Positions 25,488 to 34,018 of a DNA stretch of 64,000 nt are shown piece after piece. Below the pieces are notes generated by a model. That model did not search any database, had not been told where the DNA came from, and worked only from the letters and a program-made list of their open reading frames with translations. How positions within the stretch are numbered: position 1 is the first letter of the stretch; every line of letters begins with the position of its first letter. A program made the position numbers and the translations under genes. This DNA comes from Streptomyces sp. BK239 (GTDB lineage: Bacteria > Actinomycetota > Actinomycetes > Streptomycetales > Streptomycetaceae): the NCBI RefSeq assembly GCF_004217285.1, contig NZ_SHKS01000001.1, positions 248,001 through 312,000 of the forward strand, written 5' to 3'.

Positions 25488-27740
25488 GTGAAGGGGCACC
25501 GCACGATGACCGAAGTCGACGGCCCGCCGCGCGTCGGGGGCTGGACGCGGCGCGTGATCGCGCGCCCCCGGCTGACCCTGCTCGCCGCGCTGGTGCTCAC
25601 CGCCCTCGCGGTGCTGGCCGGCAGCGGAGTCGCCGACCGGCTCGGCAGCGGCGGCTGGCAGGACCCGGCCGCGCAGTCCACGTACGCGACCGAGGCCCTG
25701 GAGCGCGAGTTCCCCGACTCCCAGCCGAACCTGCTGCTGCTCGTCGACACCGGCCGGGCCTCGGTCGACGATCCGGCGGTCGCCGCCGAAGCCGGCCGGC
25801 TGGTGAAGCGGCTGGCCGCCGAGAAGGGCGTCGTCGGCGTGGGCTCCTACTGGCAGGCGCCGGCCGACCGGGCCCCCGCCCTGCGCGCCGAGGACGGCCA
25901 TGAGGCGCTGATCGCCGCCCGGCTCACCGGTGACGAGAAGACCACGGGCGAGACCCTCGAACGCATCGCCCCCACCTACCGGGGCGCGCACGGCCCGGTG
26001 AAGGTCACGCTCGGCGGCATGGTCGCCGTGCGGCACGAGATGCAGACGACCATCCAGGAGGACCTCCTCCGCGCCGAGATCATCGCCCTGCCGATCACCC
26101 TGGTGCTGCTGGTGATGGTCTTCGGCAGCGCGGTCGCCGCCCTGCTCCCGCTCGGCATCGGCATCGTCGCCATCCTGGGCACCAACGCGGTTCTCAGCGG
26201 CCTCGCGGAGTTCACCGACGTCTCCATCTTCGCGATGAACCTCACCACGGCCCTCGGCCTCGGACTCGCCATCGACTACGCCCTGTTCATCGTCCGCCGC
26301 TTCCGGGAGGAGCTCGCCACCGGCGCCGAGCCGCCGACGGCCATCGCCACCACGCTGCGCACGGCGGGCCGCACCGTGCTGTTCTCCGCGCTCACGGTCG
26401 CGGTGTCCCTCGCGGCGATGCTCGTCTTCCCCCAGTACTTCCTGCGCTCCTTCGCCTACGCGGGCATCGCGGTCGTGCTGCTGGCCGCCGCGGCGGCCCT
26501 GATCCTGCTGCCGGCCGCCCTCATCCTGCTCGGCCACCGCGTCGACGCCCTGGACCTGCGCCGCCTGTTCCGCAGGGGCGGGCGGGCAGCGGAGCCCGTG
26601 GGCGGGACCGGCCGGGAGAGCGGCACGGCCTGGGCGCGCACGGCGACGCTGGTGATGCGCCGCGCCCCCTTCTTCGCCCTGGCGACCACAGCCGTCCTCG
26701 TCCTCCTCGGCCTGCCCTTCCTGGGCGTCCGATTCGGCACCGCCGACGACCGTCAGCTGCCCGCATCCGCCGAGTCCCACGTCGTGCAGCAGCACATCCG
26801 GGACGGCTTCCCGGGCAGCCCCGGCGGCGCGCTGGAAGTCCTCGCCGAGGGCAGGGCGAGCGCGTCCCAGTACGCGGAGTACGGGCAGCGCGTCGCCGCC
26901 CTGCCTGAAGTGGCCCGGGTGGACGGCCCGTTGGTGAAGGGCGACACCGCCTACTTCACGGTGCAGCCCGAGGGCGAGGCCGTGGGCGACTCCGCCCAGC
27001 GCCTGGTCGGCGACCTGCGCGCGCTCGACGCACCCTTCGACGCCAAGGTGACCGGCACGGCGGCCGTCCTGGTCGACTCCAAGCACGCGATCGCCGAGCG
27101 GCTCCCCTGGGCGCTGGCCGTCATCGCGATCGTCACCCTGCTGCTGGTCTTCCTGCTCACGGGCAGCGTGCTCATACCGGTCCAGGCGGTCCTGCTCAAC
27201 GCGCTCAGCCTGACGGCGATGTTCGGCGCGGTGGTCTGGGTCTTCCAGGACGGCCACCTCTCCGGCCTCCTGGGCTTCACCAGCCCCGGTTCCATCGAGA
27301 CGACCCTGCCCGTCCTGATGTTCTGCGTCGCCTTCGGCCTCTCCATGGACTACGGCGTCTTCCTGCTCTCGCGGATCAAGGAGGAGTACGACCACACCGG
27401 GGACCACGAAGGGGCGGTCCGCCTGGGCCTCCAGCGCACGGGCGGTCTGATCACCGCGGCGGCCGTCATCCTGGCCGTGGTGATGGTCGCGATAGGCACC
27501 TCGCGCGTGACCAACACCAAGATGCTCGGCCTGGGCATCGCGCTGGCCGTCCTGATGGACGCGATGGTCGTCCGCAGCCTCCTGGTGCCGGCGATCATGC
27601 GGCTCACCGGCAGGGCCACCTGGTGGGCGCCGGCCCCCCTGCGCCGGTTCCACGCCCGCTTCGGAGTCAGCGAGGGAGGAGGCCCGGCCCCGGCCGCCGA
27701 GACCTCACCCGAGCACGACACCGTGGGGGCGCGAGGCTAG
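25488..27740 (+). CDS. MMPL/RND-family transporter
   Basis: The predicted protein has about 750 residues with the MMPL layout: one N-terminal membrane helix (LTLLAALVLTALAVLAG), an extracytoplasmic loop, five helices (ALPITLVLLVMVFG, LGLGLAIDYALFIVRRFREE), a second loop and a matching second helix set (FCVAFGLSMDYGVFLLSRIKEEY). The two DYxLF/DYGVF motifs carry the proton-relay aspartates. GTG 25488 has GGGGGAG 5 bp upstream; ATG 25506 is an alternative. MMPL proteins export lipids, glycolipids or hydrophobic drugs using the proton gradient. Its control by the divergent TetR protein is inferred. Confidence 0.9.
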   Translation: MKGHRTMTEVDGPPRVGGWTRRVIARPRLTLLAALVLTALAVLAGSGVADRLGSGGWQDPAAQSTYATEALEREFPDSQPNLLLLVDTGRASVDDPAVAAEAGRLVKRLAAEKGVVGVGSYWQAPADRAPALRAEDGHEALIAARLTGDEKTTGETLERIAPTYRGAHGPVKVTLGGMVAVRHEMQTTIQEDLLRAEIIALPITLVLLVMVFGSAVAALLPLGIGIVAILGTNAVLSGLAEFTDVSIFAMNLTTALGLGLAIDYALFIVRRFREELATGAEPPTAIATTLRTAGRTVLFSALTVAVSLAAMLVFPQYFLRSFAYAGIAVVLLAAAAALILLPAALILLGHRVDALDLRRLFRRGGRAAEPVGGTGRESGTAWARTATLVMRRAPFFALATTAVLVLLGLPFLGVRFGTADDRQLPASAESHVVQQHIRDGFPGSPGGALEVLAEGRASASQYAEYGQRVAALPEVARVDGPLVKGDTAYFTVQPEGEAVGDSAQRLVGDLRALDAPFDAKVTGTAAVLVDSKHAIAERLPWALAVIAIVTLLLVFLLTGSVLIPVQAVLLNALSLTAMFGAVVWVFQDGHLSGLLGFTSPGSIETTLPVLMFCVAFGLSMDYGVFLLSRIKEEYDHTGDHEGAVRLGLQRTGGLITAAAVILAVVMVAIGTSRVTNTKMLGLGIALAVLMDAMVVRSLLVPAIMRLTGRATWWAPAPLRRFHARFGVSEGGGPAPAAETSPEHDTVGARG

Positions 27741-27841
27741 CGTTCGCGGTGGTCCCTGTGGTCCCGGTGGTCCGGGGCGAGCCCGGTGGTCCCAAGTGCC
27801 GCGGACGGCCAGGGCGACGGCGAAGGTGAGGGTGAGGGCGC

Positions 27842-28882
27842 ATGCGGGCTGTGGTGTTCGAGCGGTACGGCGAGCCGGCCGAGGTGCGGGAGGTGGCCGA
27901 CCCTAGGCCCGCCCCGCACGGAGTGGTCGTGCGCGTGGAGGCCACCGGCCTGTGCCGCAGCGACTGGCACGGCTGGATGGGCCACGATCCCGACATCACC
28001 TTGCCGCACGTCCCCGGTCATGAACTCGCAGGAGTCGTCGAAGAGGTGGGCGACCAGGTCACCCGCCGGCGCCCCGGGGACCGGGTGACCGTGCCGTTCG
28101 TGTGCGGCTGCGGCGCCTGCCCGTCCTGCGCGGCGGGCGACCACCAGGTGTGCGAGCGCCAGACCCAGCCCGGCTTCACCCACTGGGGCTCCTTCGCCCA
28201 GTACGTGGCCCTGGACCACGCCGACGTGAACCTGGTCGCGATCCCCGACGAGCTGTCCTACGCCACCGCGGCCTCGCTCGGCTGCCGGTTCGCGACCGCG
28301 TTCCGGGCGGTCGTGCGGCAGGGCCGGGTGGCGGCGGGGGAGTGGGTCGCCGTGCACGGCTGCGGCGGAGTGGGTCTGTCGGCGGTGATGATCGCCGCGG
28401 CCTGCGGGGCGAGGACGGTCGCCGTGGACGTCTCCCCGCAGGCCCTGGAACTGGCGCGGCGGTTCGGCGCGACCGTGTGCCTGGACGCGCGGGAGACACC
28501 GGACACCGCGTCCGCGATCCGCGAGCTGACCGGCGGCGCCCACCTCTCCCTGGACGCGCTCGGCTCGCCCGCCACCTGCGCCGCGTCGGTGAACGGCCTG
28601 CGCCGCCGCGGCCGGCACGTCCAGGTCGGCCTGCTGCCCTCGCCGGACGGCACGACCCCCGTCCCGCTGGCCCGAGCCGTCGCCCTGGAGCTGGAACTCC
28701 TCGGCAGCCACGGCATGGCCGCCCACGCCTACCCGGAGATGCTGGAACTGGTCCGGGCCGGCGTGCTGCGCCCCGACCTGCTGGTGACGTCGACGATCGC
28801 GCTGGACGCCGTACCGAAGGCGCTGGCCGCGCTGGGCGCGGCGCCGGGAGCGGGAGTGACGGTCATCGAGCCGTGGCGGTGA
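27842..28882 (+). CDS. Zinc-dependent alcohol dehydrogenase
   Basis: The predicted protein has 346 residues of the medium-chain dehydrogenase family. Catalytic-zinc ligands are Cys38 (GLCRSDWH) and His60-Glu61 (PGHE). Four structural-zinc cysteines fit the spacing C90, C93, C96, C104. The NAD(P)-binding loop reads HGCGGVGLS. It oxidises an alcohol to an aldehyde or ketone in the cytosol; substrate unknown. The gene follows the MMPL gene by 101 bp of repetitive GGTGGTCC DNA and its last 20 bp overlap the convergent GNAT gene. Confidence 0.92.
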   Translation: MRAVVFERYGEPAEVREVADPRPAPHGVVVRVEATGLCRSDWHGWMGHDPDITLPHVPGHELAGVVEEVGDQVTRRRPGDRVTVPFVCGCGACPSCAAGDHQVCERQTQPGFTHWGSFAQYVALDHADVNLVAIPDELSYATAASLGCRFATAFRAVVRQGRVAAGEWVAVHGCGGVGLSAVMIAAACGARTVAVDVSPQALELARRFGATVCLDARETPDTASAIRELTGGAHLSLDALGSPATCAASVNGLRRRGRHVQVGLLPSPDGTTPVPLARAVALELELLGSHGMAAHAYPEMLELVRAGVLRPDLLVTSTIALDAVPKALAALGAAPGAGVTVIEPWR

Positions 28883-29426
28883 GGGCGGCCCACTCCCGGT
28901 CCAGGAGCGCCATCAGCACCTCGTCCACCCACTTCCCGCCCCGGAACGCGGCTTCCCGCCGCACGCCCTCGACCGTGAAGCCGACCTTCTCGTAGACCCG
29001 CCGGGCGCGCGCGTTGTCGCCGTACAGCTCCAACTGCACCCGGTGCAGACCCAGTCGCTCGAAGGCGTGCCCGACGATGAGCCGGGTCGCCTCGGTGCCG
29101 AGACCCCGGCCGCGCCCCTCGGGCCCGATCAGCGTGCGGAAGGTGCAGGCGCGGGCGTCCGGGTCCCAGTCGTGCAGGACGACCTCGCCGACGAGGAGGC
29201 CGCTCGCGCGGTCGGTGACGGCGAGGTCGAGCCGGTCGGGCTGGGCGGAGCGGGTCGCGTACCAGGAACGCACGCGGTCCAGGGTGAGGTCGCCGCTCGC
29301 CGGGAAGGTGAAACGGACCACCTCGGGGTCGCCGATGATCTCCCACATGGTCTCCGCGTCGGCCTCGGTGAAGGGCCGCAGGACGGTCTTCTCGCCGGTG
29401 AGAGTCGGCTTGACGGTGAAGTCCAT
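28863..29426 (-). CDS. GNAT-family N-acetyltransferase (RimJ/RimL type)
   Basis: The predicted protein has 187 residues from ATG 29426; a longer frame to 29570 is rejected because its first 48 residues are low-complexity. The RimJ/RimL pattern is clear: [20 protein letters not shown] at the start, then [20 protein letters not shown] with the acetyl-CoA loop GRGRGLG, then [24 protein letters not shown]. It would acetylate an amine on a protein N-terminus, peptide or small molecule. Its 3' end overlaps the convergent dehydrogenase gene by 20 bp. Confidence 0.88.
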   Translation of the reverse strand: MDFTVKPTLTGEKTVLRPFTEADAETMWEIIGDPEVVRFTFPASGDLTLDRVRSWYATRSAQPDRLDLAVTDRASGLLVGEVVLHDWDPDARACTFRTLIGPEGRGRGLGTEATRLIVGHAFERLGLHRVQLELYGDNARARRVYEKVGFTVEGVRREAAFRGGKWVDEVLMALLDREWAALTATAR

Positions 29427-29478
29427 GGGCAGCACTGTGCCCCACCCGGAGGCGGGGCACAGAACGCTTTTTCCGCTG

Positions 29479-29679
29479 TCAGCCCTGGCCGCGACCGCGG
29501 TTGCCGGGCCGGGACGCGACCCAGGCCCGGACGGTGTCCGCGTACCAGAACGGTTTACCGCCCTCCACATGGTCGGGCGCGGGCAGCAGCCCGTGTTTGC
29601 GGTAGGACCGCACGGTGTCGGGCTGCACGCTGATGTGCGCCGCGATCTCCTTGTAGGACCACAGCCGTCGGTCGGTCAT
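29479..29679 (-). CDS. Small MerR/excisionase-like helix-turn-helix protein
   Basis: The predicted protein has 66 residues and is a lone winged-helix of the HTH_17/MerR type: LWSYKEIAAHISVQPDTVRSYRKHGLLP with FWYADTVRAWVASRP. ATG 29679 has GGAGG about 9 bp upstream; the frame extending to 30105 runs through repeat DNA and is rejected. Such proteins act as recombination directionality factors or small regulators; no integrase is present here, so a regulatory or cryptic role is more likely. Confidence 0.75.
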   Translation of the reverse strand: MTDRRLWSYKEIAAHISVQPDTVRSYRKHGLLPAPDHVEGGKPFWYADTVRAWVASRPGNRGRGQG

Positions 29680-30139
29680 GGGCCGCACCTCCCTGCGCGC
29701 GCCGGGGCGGCGGCCGGAAGGCCACCCGGGGGAGCCCGGCACTGCACTGACGATCACCAAGCCATCGCCCGCCCAACGACACACGGTGACGGTGCGGCTA
29801 CGGCTGTGGGCGGCCTGTGACACCCCACCCGTCAAACGCGGACATGCGTGACTTTGTAACAGAGGGCGCGGAAGGCGCCCCTGAGGGGCGCGGGCAACCG
29901 CGCGACAAGCCCCGAACAACCCGCACCCGCCCGATGATGGGCGCGGAAGGTGCCCCCCTGAGGGGCGCGGGGAATTGCGCGACAAACCACAGACAACCCG
30001 CACCCGCCTGACGAGGGGCGCGGAAGTTGCCCCTGAGGGGCGCGGGGAACTGCGCGACAAGCCCCGGCCAACCCGCACCCGCCCGACAACCCGCCCCACT
30101 CGCAACCCGACGCGCCCCGCACAACCGCCGGAGGCCCCC
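29680..30139. other. Gene-free 460 bp holding a tandem repeat
   Basis: The stretch between the small HTH gene and the isomerase gene is filled from 29864 by the 75-bp tandem repeat described separately. The 29680-29863 part presumably holds the HTH promoter; no clear hexamers were identified. Confidence 0.6.
29864..30092. repeat. Three tandem copies of a 75-77 bp dispersed repeat
   Basis: Units begin at 29864, 29939 and 30016 with GGGCGCGGAAG. Each carries the core CCTGAGGGGCGCGGG followed by CGCGACAA and ends in ACAACCCGCACCCGCC or CCAACCCGCACCCGCC. The core matches, in reverse complement, the elements at 20883 and 21058. This core is familiar as a very common intergenic repeat in Streptomyces genomes; here it is unusual in being tandemly amplified. 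Confidence 0.85.
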
Positions 30140-31078
30140 TCAGGCCCCGCAAGACCGCAGGAACGCCCGGGTCCGCTGAGCGATCGGCAGCGGGGTGTCC
30201 GGCTCGCAGGGGTACATGTCCTGCTCGACGATCGCGAACAGGTCGACGTCCAGCTTCCGCGCCGCCTCCAGCACGGGACCCAGCGCCGGCACCCCGGACG
30301 GCGGCTCGCACATCACGCCCTGCGCGACGGCGGGGCCGAACGGCGTGCCCTTCGCCCGCACGTCCGCGAGGATCTCCGGGTCCACCTGCTTGAGGTGCAG
30401 GTAGCCGATCCGCTCCCCGTAGGTCTCGATCAGCTTGACGCTGTCGCCGCCGCAGTACGCGTAGTGCCCGGTGTCGAGGCAGAGGGACACCAGGTCGGAG
30501 TCGGTGCCGTCGAGGAAGCGGACGACGTTCTCCTCGCTGTCGATGTGGGTGTCGGCGTGCGGGTGGACGACGATCCGCAACCCGTACCGCTCCCGCACCT
30601 CCTTGCCCAGCCGCTCGGTCAGCGAGGTCAGGTTGCGCCACTGCTCGGGCGTCAGCGTGTCCGGCTCCAGCACCTCGCCGGTCTTGTCGTCCCGCCAGAA
30701 GGACGGGATGACGACCAGGTGGGAGGCGCCCATGGCCTGTGCGAGCACCGCGTTGTCCGCGACGTGCGCCCAGGTCTTCTCCCAGACGGCCTCGCCGTGG
30801 TGCAGCCCGGTGAAGACCGTGCCGGCCGACACCTTCAGGCCACGCTTGGCGGTCTCCTCGCCGAGGACGGCCGGGTCGGTCGGCAGGTACCCGTAGGGGC
30901 CCAGCTCGATCCATTCGTAGCCGGACTGCGCGACCTCGTCGAGGAAGCGCCGCCAGGGCACCTGCTGCGGGTCGTCCGGGAACCAGACGCCCCAGCTGTC
31001 GGGGGCCGAACCGATCCGGATGCGGGACGCGCCGGGAGCGGGGGACTGGGGCGAGGGCTGAGGTGACAACGACGTCAT
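30140..31078 (-). CDS. Sugar phosphate isomerase/epimerase-family protein, probable inosose dehydratase
   Basis: The predicted protein has 312 residues and is a xylose-isomerase-like TIM barrel. Landmarks are IRIGSAPDSWGVWFPDD, WIELGPYGYLP, VHPHADTHID, SLCLDTGHYAYCGGD, IGYLHLKQVDP and FAIVEQDMYP, which supply the Glu/Asp/His metal ligands seen in IolE and IolI. It is divergent from iolC across a shared promoter region, so it most likely supplies the 2-keto-myo-inositol dehydratase (IolE) or inosose isomerase (IolI) step that the operon otherwise lacks. The exact reaction is inferred from context. Confidence 0.8.
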   Translation of the reverse strand: MTSLSPQPSPQSPAPGASRIRIGSAPDSWGVWFPDDPQQVPWRRFLDEVAQSGYEWIELGPYGYLPTDPAVLGEETAKRGLKVSAGTVFTGLHHGEAVWEKTWAHVADNAVLAQAMGASHLVVIPSFWRDDKTGEVLEPDTLTPEQWRNLTSLTERLGKEVRERYGLRIVVHPHADTHIDSEENVVRFLDGTDSDLVSLCLDTGHYAYCGGDSVKLIETYGERIGYLHLKQVDPEILADVRAKGTPFGPAVAQGVMCEPPSGVPALGPVLEAARKLDVDLFAIVEQDMYPCEPDTPLPIAQRTRAFLRSCGA

Positions 31079-31144
31079 GGCCGTCAGCGTGAAGTCTCGC
31101 CGTCAGGGGTGTCAAGGGCCTGGTCCGAATGTCTGGACAAAACA

Positions 31145-31174
31145 TTGACAGGGCGCACCGTGCGGGACTAGAAA
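31145..31174 (+). promoter_or_regulatory. Promoter of the iolC operon
   Basis: TTGACA (31145-31150) and TAGAAA (31169-31174) are spaced by 18 bp, a good housekeeping-sigma promoter about 90 bp upstream of iolC. Just upstream TGTC-TG-GACA forms a short palindrome that may be an operator. Confidence 0.6.
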
Positions 31175-31264
31175 GCCGTGGAGAGCCGACACGGCGGCGC
31201 ATCCGGCGACGCACCCGCACGGGTGAGGGCCGACACGGGTGTGGGCCGACACGAAGGGAACTCG

Positions 31265-32215
31265 ATGGCGTACGACCTGATCACTATGGGGCGGATCGGG
31301 GTGGACCTGTACCCGCTGCAGACGGGCGTGCCGCTCCCGCAGGTCACGTCCTTCGGGAAGTTCCTCGGCGGCTCGGCCGCGAACGTCGCCGTCGCCGCGG
31401 CCCGCCTCGGCCTGGACACCGCGGTGATCACCCGCACCGGCGACGACCCCTTCGGCGTCTACCTGCACGAGGCGCTGCGCGGTTTCGGCGTCGACGACCG
31501 CTGGGTCACCTCGGTCCCCGGGCTCGCGACGCCGCTGACCTTCTGCGAAATCTTCCCGCCGGACGACTTCCCGCTCTACTTCTACCGCCGGCCCAAGGCG
31601 CCCGACCTGGAGATCGACGCCCACGAGCTCGACCTGGACGCCGTCCGCGACGCCCGTGTCTTCTGGGTCACCGGCACCGGCCTGAGCGAGGAGCCCAGCC
31701 GCACGGCGACGCTGGCGGCCCTCGCGCACCGCGCCAAGGCCGGCACCACGGTGTTCGACCTCGACTGGCGCCCCATGTTCTGGACCGACCCCGACGCGGC
31801 CCGCCCCTTCTACGCCGAGGCCCTCAAACACACCACGGTCGCCGTCGGCAACCTGGACGAGGTGGAGATCGCCACCGGGGTGCGCGAACCGCACGCGGCG
31901 GCGCGGGCACTGCTGGACGCCGGCGTGGAATTGGCCGTCGTCAAGCAGGGGCCCAAGGGCGTGCTCGCCGTCAACAGCCACGGCGAGTCGGCCGAGGTGC
32001 CGCCGCTGCCCGTCGACGTCCTGAACGGCCTCGGCGCGGGCGACGCCTTCGGCGGCTCCCTGTGCCGCGGGCTGCTCGCCGGCTGGGACCTGGAGACGAC
32101 CATGCGGCACGCCAACGCCGCCGGCGCCATCGTCGCCTCCCGCCTGGAGTGCTCCTCCGCGATGCCGACCCCGGCCGAGGTCGAGGCCGCGCTCACCGCC
32201 GGAGCGGTGCGGTGA
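31265..32215 (+). CDS. iolC: 5-dehydro-2-deoxygluconokinase
   Basis: The predicted protein has 316 residues of the PfkB family: GKFLGGSAANVAVAAARLGL near the start and the catalytic Asp260 in NGLGAGDAFGGSLCRGL near the end. In myo-inositol breakdown it phosphorylates 2-deoxy-5-keto-D-gluconate. AAGGGA precedes the ATG. Family membership alone would not separate it from ribokinase, but its place at the head of aldolase-iolB-iolD-mmsA fixes the call. Its stop overlaps the next start (GTGA). Confidence 0.92.
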   Translation: MAYDLITMGRIGVDLYPLQTGVPLPQVTSFGKFLGGSAANVAVAAARLGLDTAVITRTGDDPFGVYLHEALRGFGVDDRWVTSVPGLATPLTFCEIFPPDDFPLYFYRRPKAPDLEIDAHELDLDAVRDARVFWVTGTGLSEEPSRTATLAALAHRAKAGTTVFDLDWRPMFWTDPDAARPFYAEALKHTTVAVGNLDEVEIATGVREPHAAARALLDAGVELAVVKQGPKGVLAVNSHGESAEVPPLPVDVLNGLGAGDAFGGSLCRGLLAGWDLETTMRHANAAGAIVASRLECSSAMPTPAEVEAALTAGAVR

Positions 32216-33189
32216 GGGCGGACCACAGGGAAGAAGCCGCCCCGCCGGCGCCCCGAACCCCGGCCCACCACGACAGCAGCCCCGCCACCACGCCCCTCCC
32301 CAAGGTCGACGTCTCCGAGCTCGTCCGGCTGCGCACCCACCACCCCGAGGCGATCGCCGAGGCGGCCGCCCGCCGCCCCCGCCGCCCGCTGGTCGCCGAC
32401 TCGGGCCGGCTGATGATCGTCGCCGCCGACCATCCGGCCCGCGGCGCGCTCAGCGCGGGCGGCGACAGGCTCGCCATGGCCAACCGCGCCGACCTGCTCG
32501 AACGCCTGTGTCTCGCACTGAGCCGCCCCGGCGTCGACGGCGTCCTCGCGACCGCCGACATCCTCGACGACCTGCTCCTCCTCGGCGCCCTCGATGGCAA
32601 GGTCGTCATGGGCTCGATGAACCGGGGCGGCCTGCAGGGCGCGGTCTTCGAGCTCGACGACCGCTTCACCGGCCACCGCGCCGAGGACATCGAGCGCCTC
32701 AACTTCGACGCGGGCAAACTGCTGCTGCGCATCGACTACGACGACCCGGGCTCCCTCACCACCCTTGAGGCCACGGCCCGCGCGATCGACGACATGGCGG
32801 CCCGCCGACTGCCCCTGTTCGTCGAGCCGTTCATCAGCCGCCGCACCCCCGACGGCACGCTGAGGAACGACCTCTCGCCCGAGGCCGTCACCAAGTCCAT
32901 CGCCATCGCCTCGGGCCTGGGCGGCAGTTCGGCCTACACCTGGCTGAAGGTGCCGGTCACCGACAACCCCGACGACATGGCCGAGGTCATGGAGACCTCC
33001 ACCCTCCCCGCCGTGCTCCTCGGCGGCGAGGTCGGCGGCTCCGTCGAGGACCAGGAGGCCGCGTACGAGAAGTGGCGGGGGGCGCTGCGACTGCCCACCG
33101 TCCGGGGGCTGGTCGTCGGCCGTTCCCTGCTGTACCCGGCGGACGGGGACGTCGCCGCCGCCGTGGACACCGCCGTAGGACTGCTGTGA
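32212..33189 (+). CDS. Class I-type aldolase of inositol catabolism (Cgl0159-like)
   Basis: The predicted protein has 325 residues from GTG 32212. A polar N-terminus is followed by a (beta/alpha)8 aldolase core: RLMIVAADHPARGALSAG, GVLATADILDDLLLLGAL, LLRIDYDDPGSL, TWLKVPVTDNPDDM (candidate Schiff-base lysine in LKVP), PAVLLGGEVGG and VRGLVVGRSLLYP. It resembles the actinobacterial Cgl0159/LacD-like family and probably cleaves 2-deoxy-5-keto-gluconate-6-phosphate into dihydroxyacetone phosphate and malonic semialdehyde, in place of a Bacillus-type class II IolJ. The substrate is inferred from the operon. Confidence 0.8.
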   Translation: MRADHREEAAPPAPRTPAHHDSSPATTPLPKVDVSELVRLRTHHPEAIAEAAARRPRRPLVADSGRLMIVAADHPARGALSAGGDRLAMANRADLLERLCLALSRPGVDGVLATADILDDLLLLGALDGKVVMGSMNRGGLQGAVFELDDRFTGHRAEDIERLNFDAGKLLLRIDYDDPGSLTTLEATARAIDDMAARRLPLFVEPFISRRTPDGTLRNDLSPEAVTKSIAIASGLGGSSAYTWLKVPVTDNPDDMAEVMETSTLPAVLLGGEVGGSVEDQEAAYEKWRGALRLPTVRGLVVGRSLLYPADGDVAAAVDTAVGLL

Positions 33190-33196
33190 GGGTGGC

Positions 33197-34018
33197 ATGA
33201 CCAAGCACGAAGACCTGTACGTCCCCAAGGGCACGACGGCTGACGGCACTTACTCCCTCGCCATCGACCCCGAGCGGGCCGGCTGGACCCACAGCGGTCT
33301 GCGGATCGTCGAGTTGGAGCCGGACGGCCGCCACGACTTCGACACGGGCGACAGCGAGTGGATCGTCCTCCCCCTCGAAGGCGGATGTACGGTGCGAACG
33401 GACCAGAACGAGTTCCAACTCCTGGGCAGGGAAAGCGTGTTCGCGTCGGTCTCCGACTTCGCGTACGTTCCCCGCGACGCCCGGGTCCAGATCGCCTCCG
33501 GCGCGGGAGGCCGCTTCGCCCTGGCAGGAGCGAAGTGCGAGCGACGACTCCCCGCCCGCTACGGCCCCGCGCCGGAGGTCCCCGTCGAAGAGCGCGGCAG
33601 CGGCGACTGCGCCCGTCTGGTGCGCAACTTCGCCTCCGCCGACGCCTTCGACTGCGACAAGCTGATCGCCGTCGAGGTCGTCACCCCCGGCGGCCACTGG
33701 TCCTCGTACCCGCCGCACAAGCACGACGAGCACCGGCCGGGCGAGGAGGCGGAGCTCGAGGAGATCTACTACTTCGAGATCGACGGCCCCGGCGGCTTCG
33801 GCTACCAGCGGGTGTCCCCCTCGCGGGAGGGCGGCGCCGACGTCCTCGCCGAGGTCCGCTCCGGCGACGCCGTCCTCGTCCCCGACGGATGGCACGGCCC
33901 GTCGATCGCCCAGCCCGGCCACGCCATGTACTACCTGAACGTCATGGCGGGTCCGGGCGAGACCCGGGAGTGGCGGATCTGCTTCCACCCGGACCACGTA
34001 GAAGGGGGTTACCGATGA
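33197..34018 (+). CDS. iolB: 5-deoxy-glucuronate isomerase
   Basis: The predicted protein has 273 residues, normal for IolB, a bicupin. Metal-binding cupin motifs are visible in SYPPHKHDEH and, further on, LEEIYYFEI, with GWHGPSIAQPGHAMYYLNVMAG in the second barrel. It converts 5-deoxy-D-glucuronate to 2-deoxy-5-keto-gluconate, the IolC substrate. It follows the aldolase gene by 7 bp and overlaps iolD by ATGA. Confidence 0.94.
   Translation: MTKHEDLYVPKGTTADGTYSLAIDPERAGWTHSGLRIVELEPDGRHDFDTGDSEWIVLPLEGGCTVRTDQNEFQLLGRESVFASVSDFAYVPRDARVQIASGAGGRFALAGAKCERRLPARYGPAPEVPVEERGSGDCARLVRNFASADAFDCDKLIAVEVVTPGGHWSSYPPHKHDEHRPGEEAELEEIYYFEIDGPGGFGYQRVSPSREGGADVLAEVRSGDAVLVPDGWHGPSIAQPGHAMYYLNVMAGPGETREWRICFHPDHVEGGYR

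Noticed and set aside
29479..29679. Excisionase of an integrated element
   Set aside because: No integrase, att repeats or phage genes are nearby; the fold alone does not show a mobile element.
29680..30105. Longer version of the small HTH protein
   Set aside because: The extension is encoded by the 75-bp tandem repeat; ATG 29679 has a good ribosome site and gives the standard domain.
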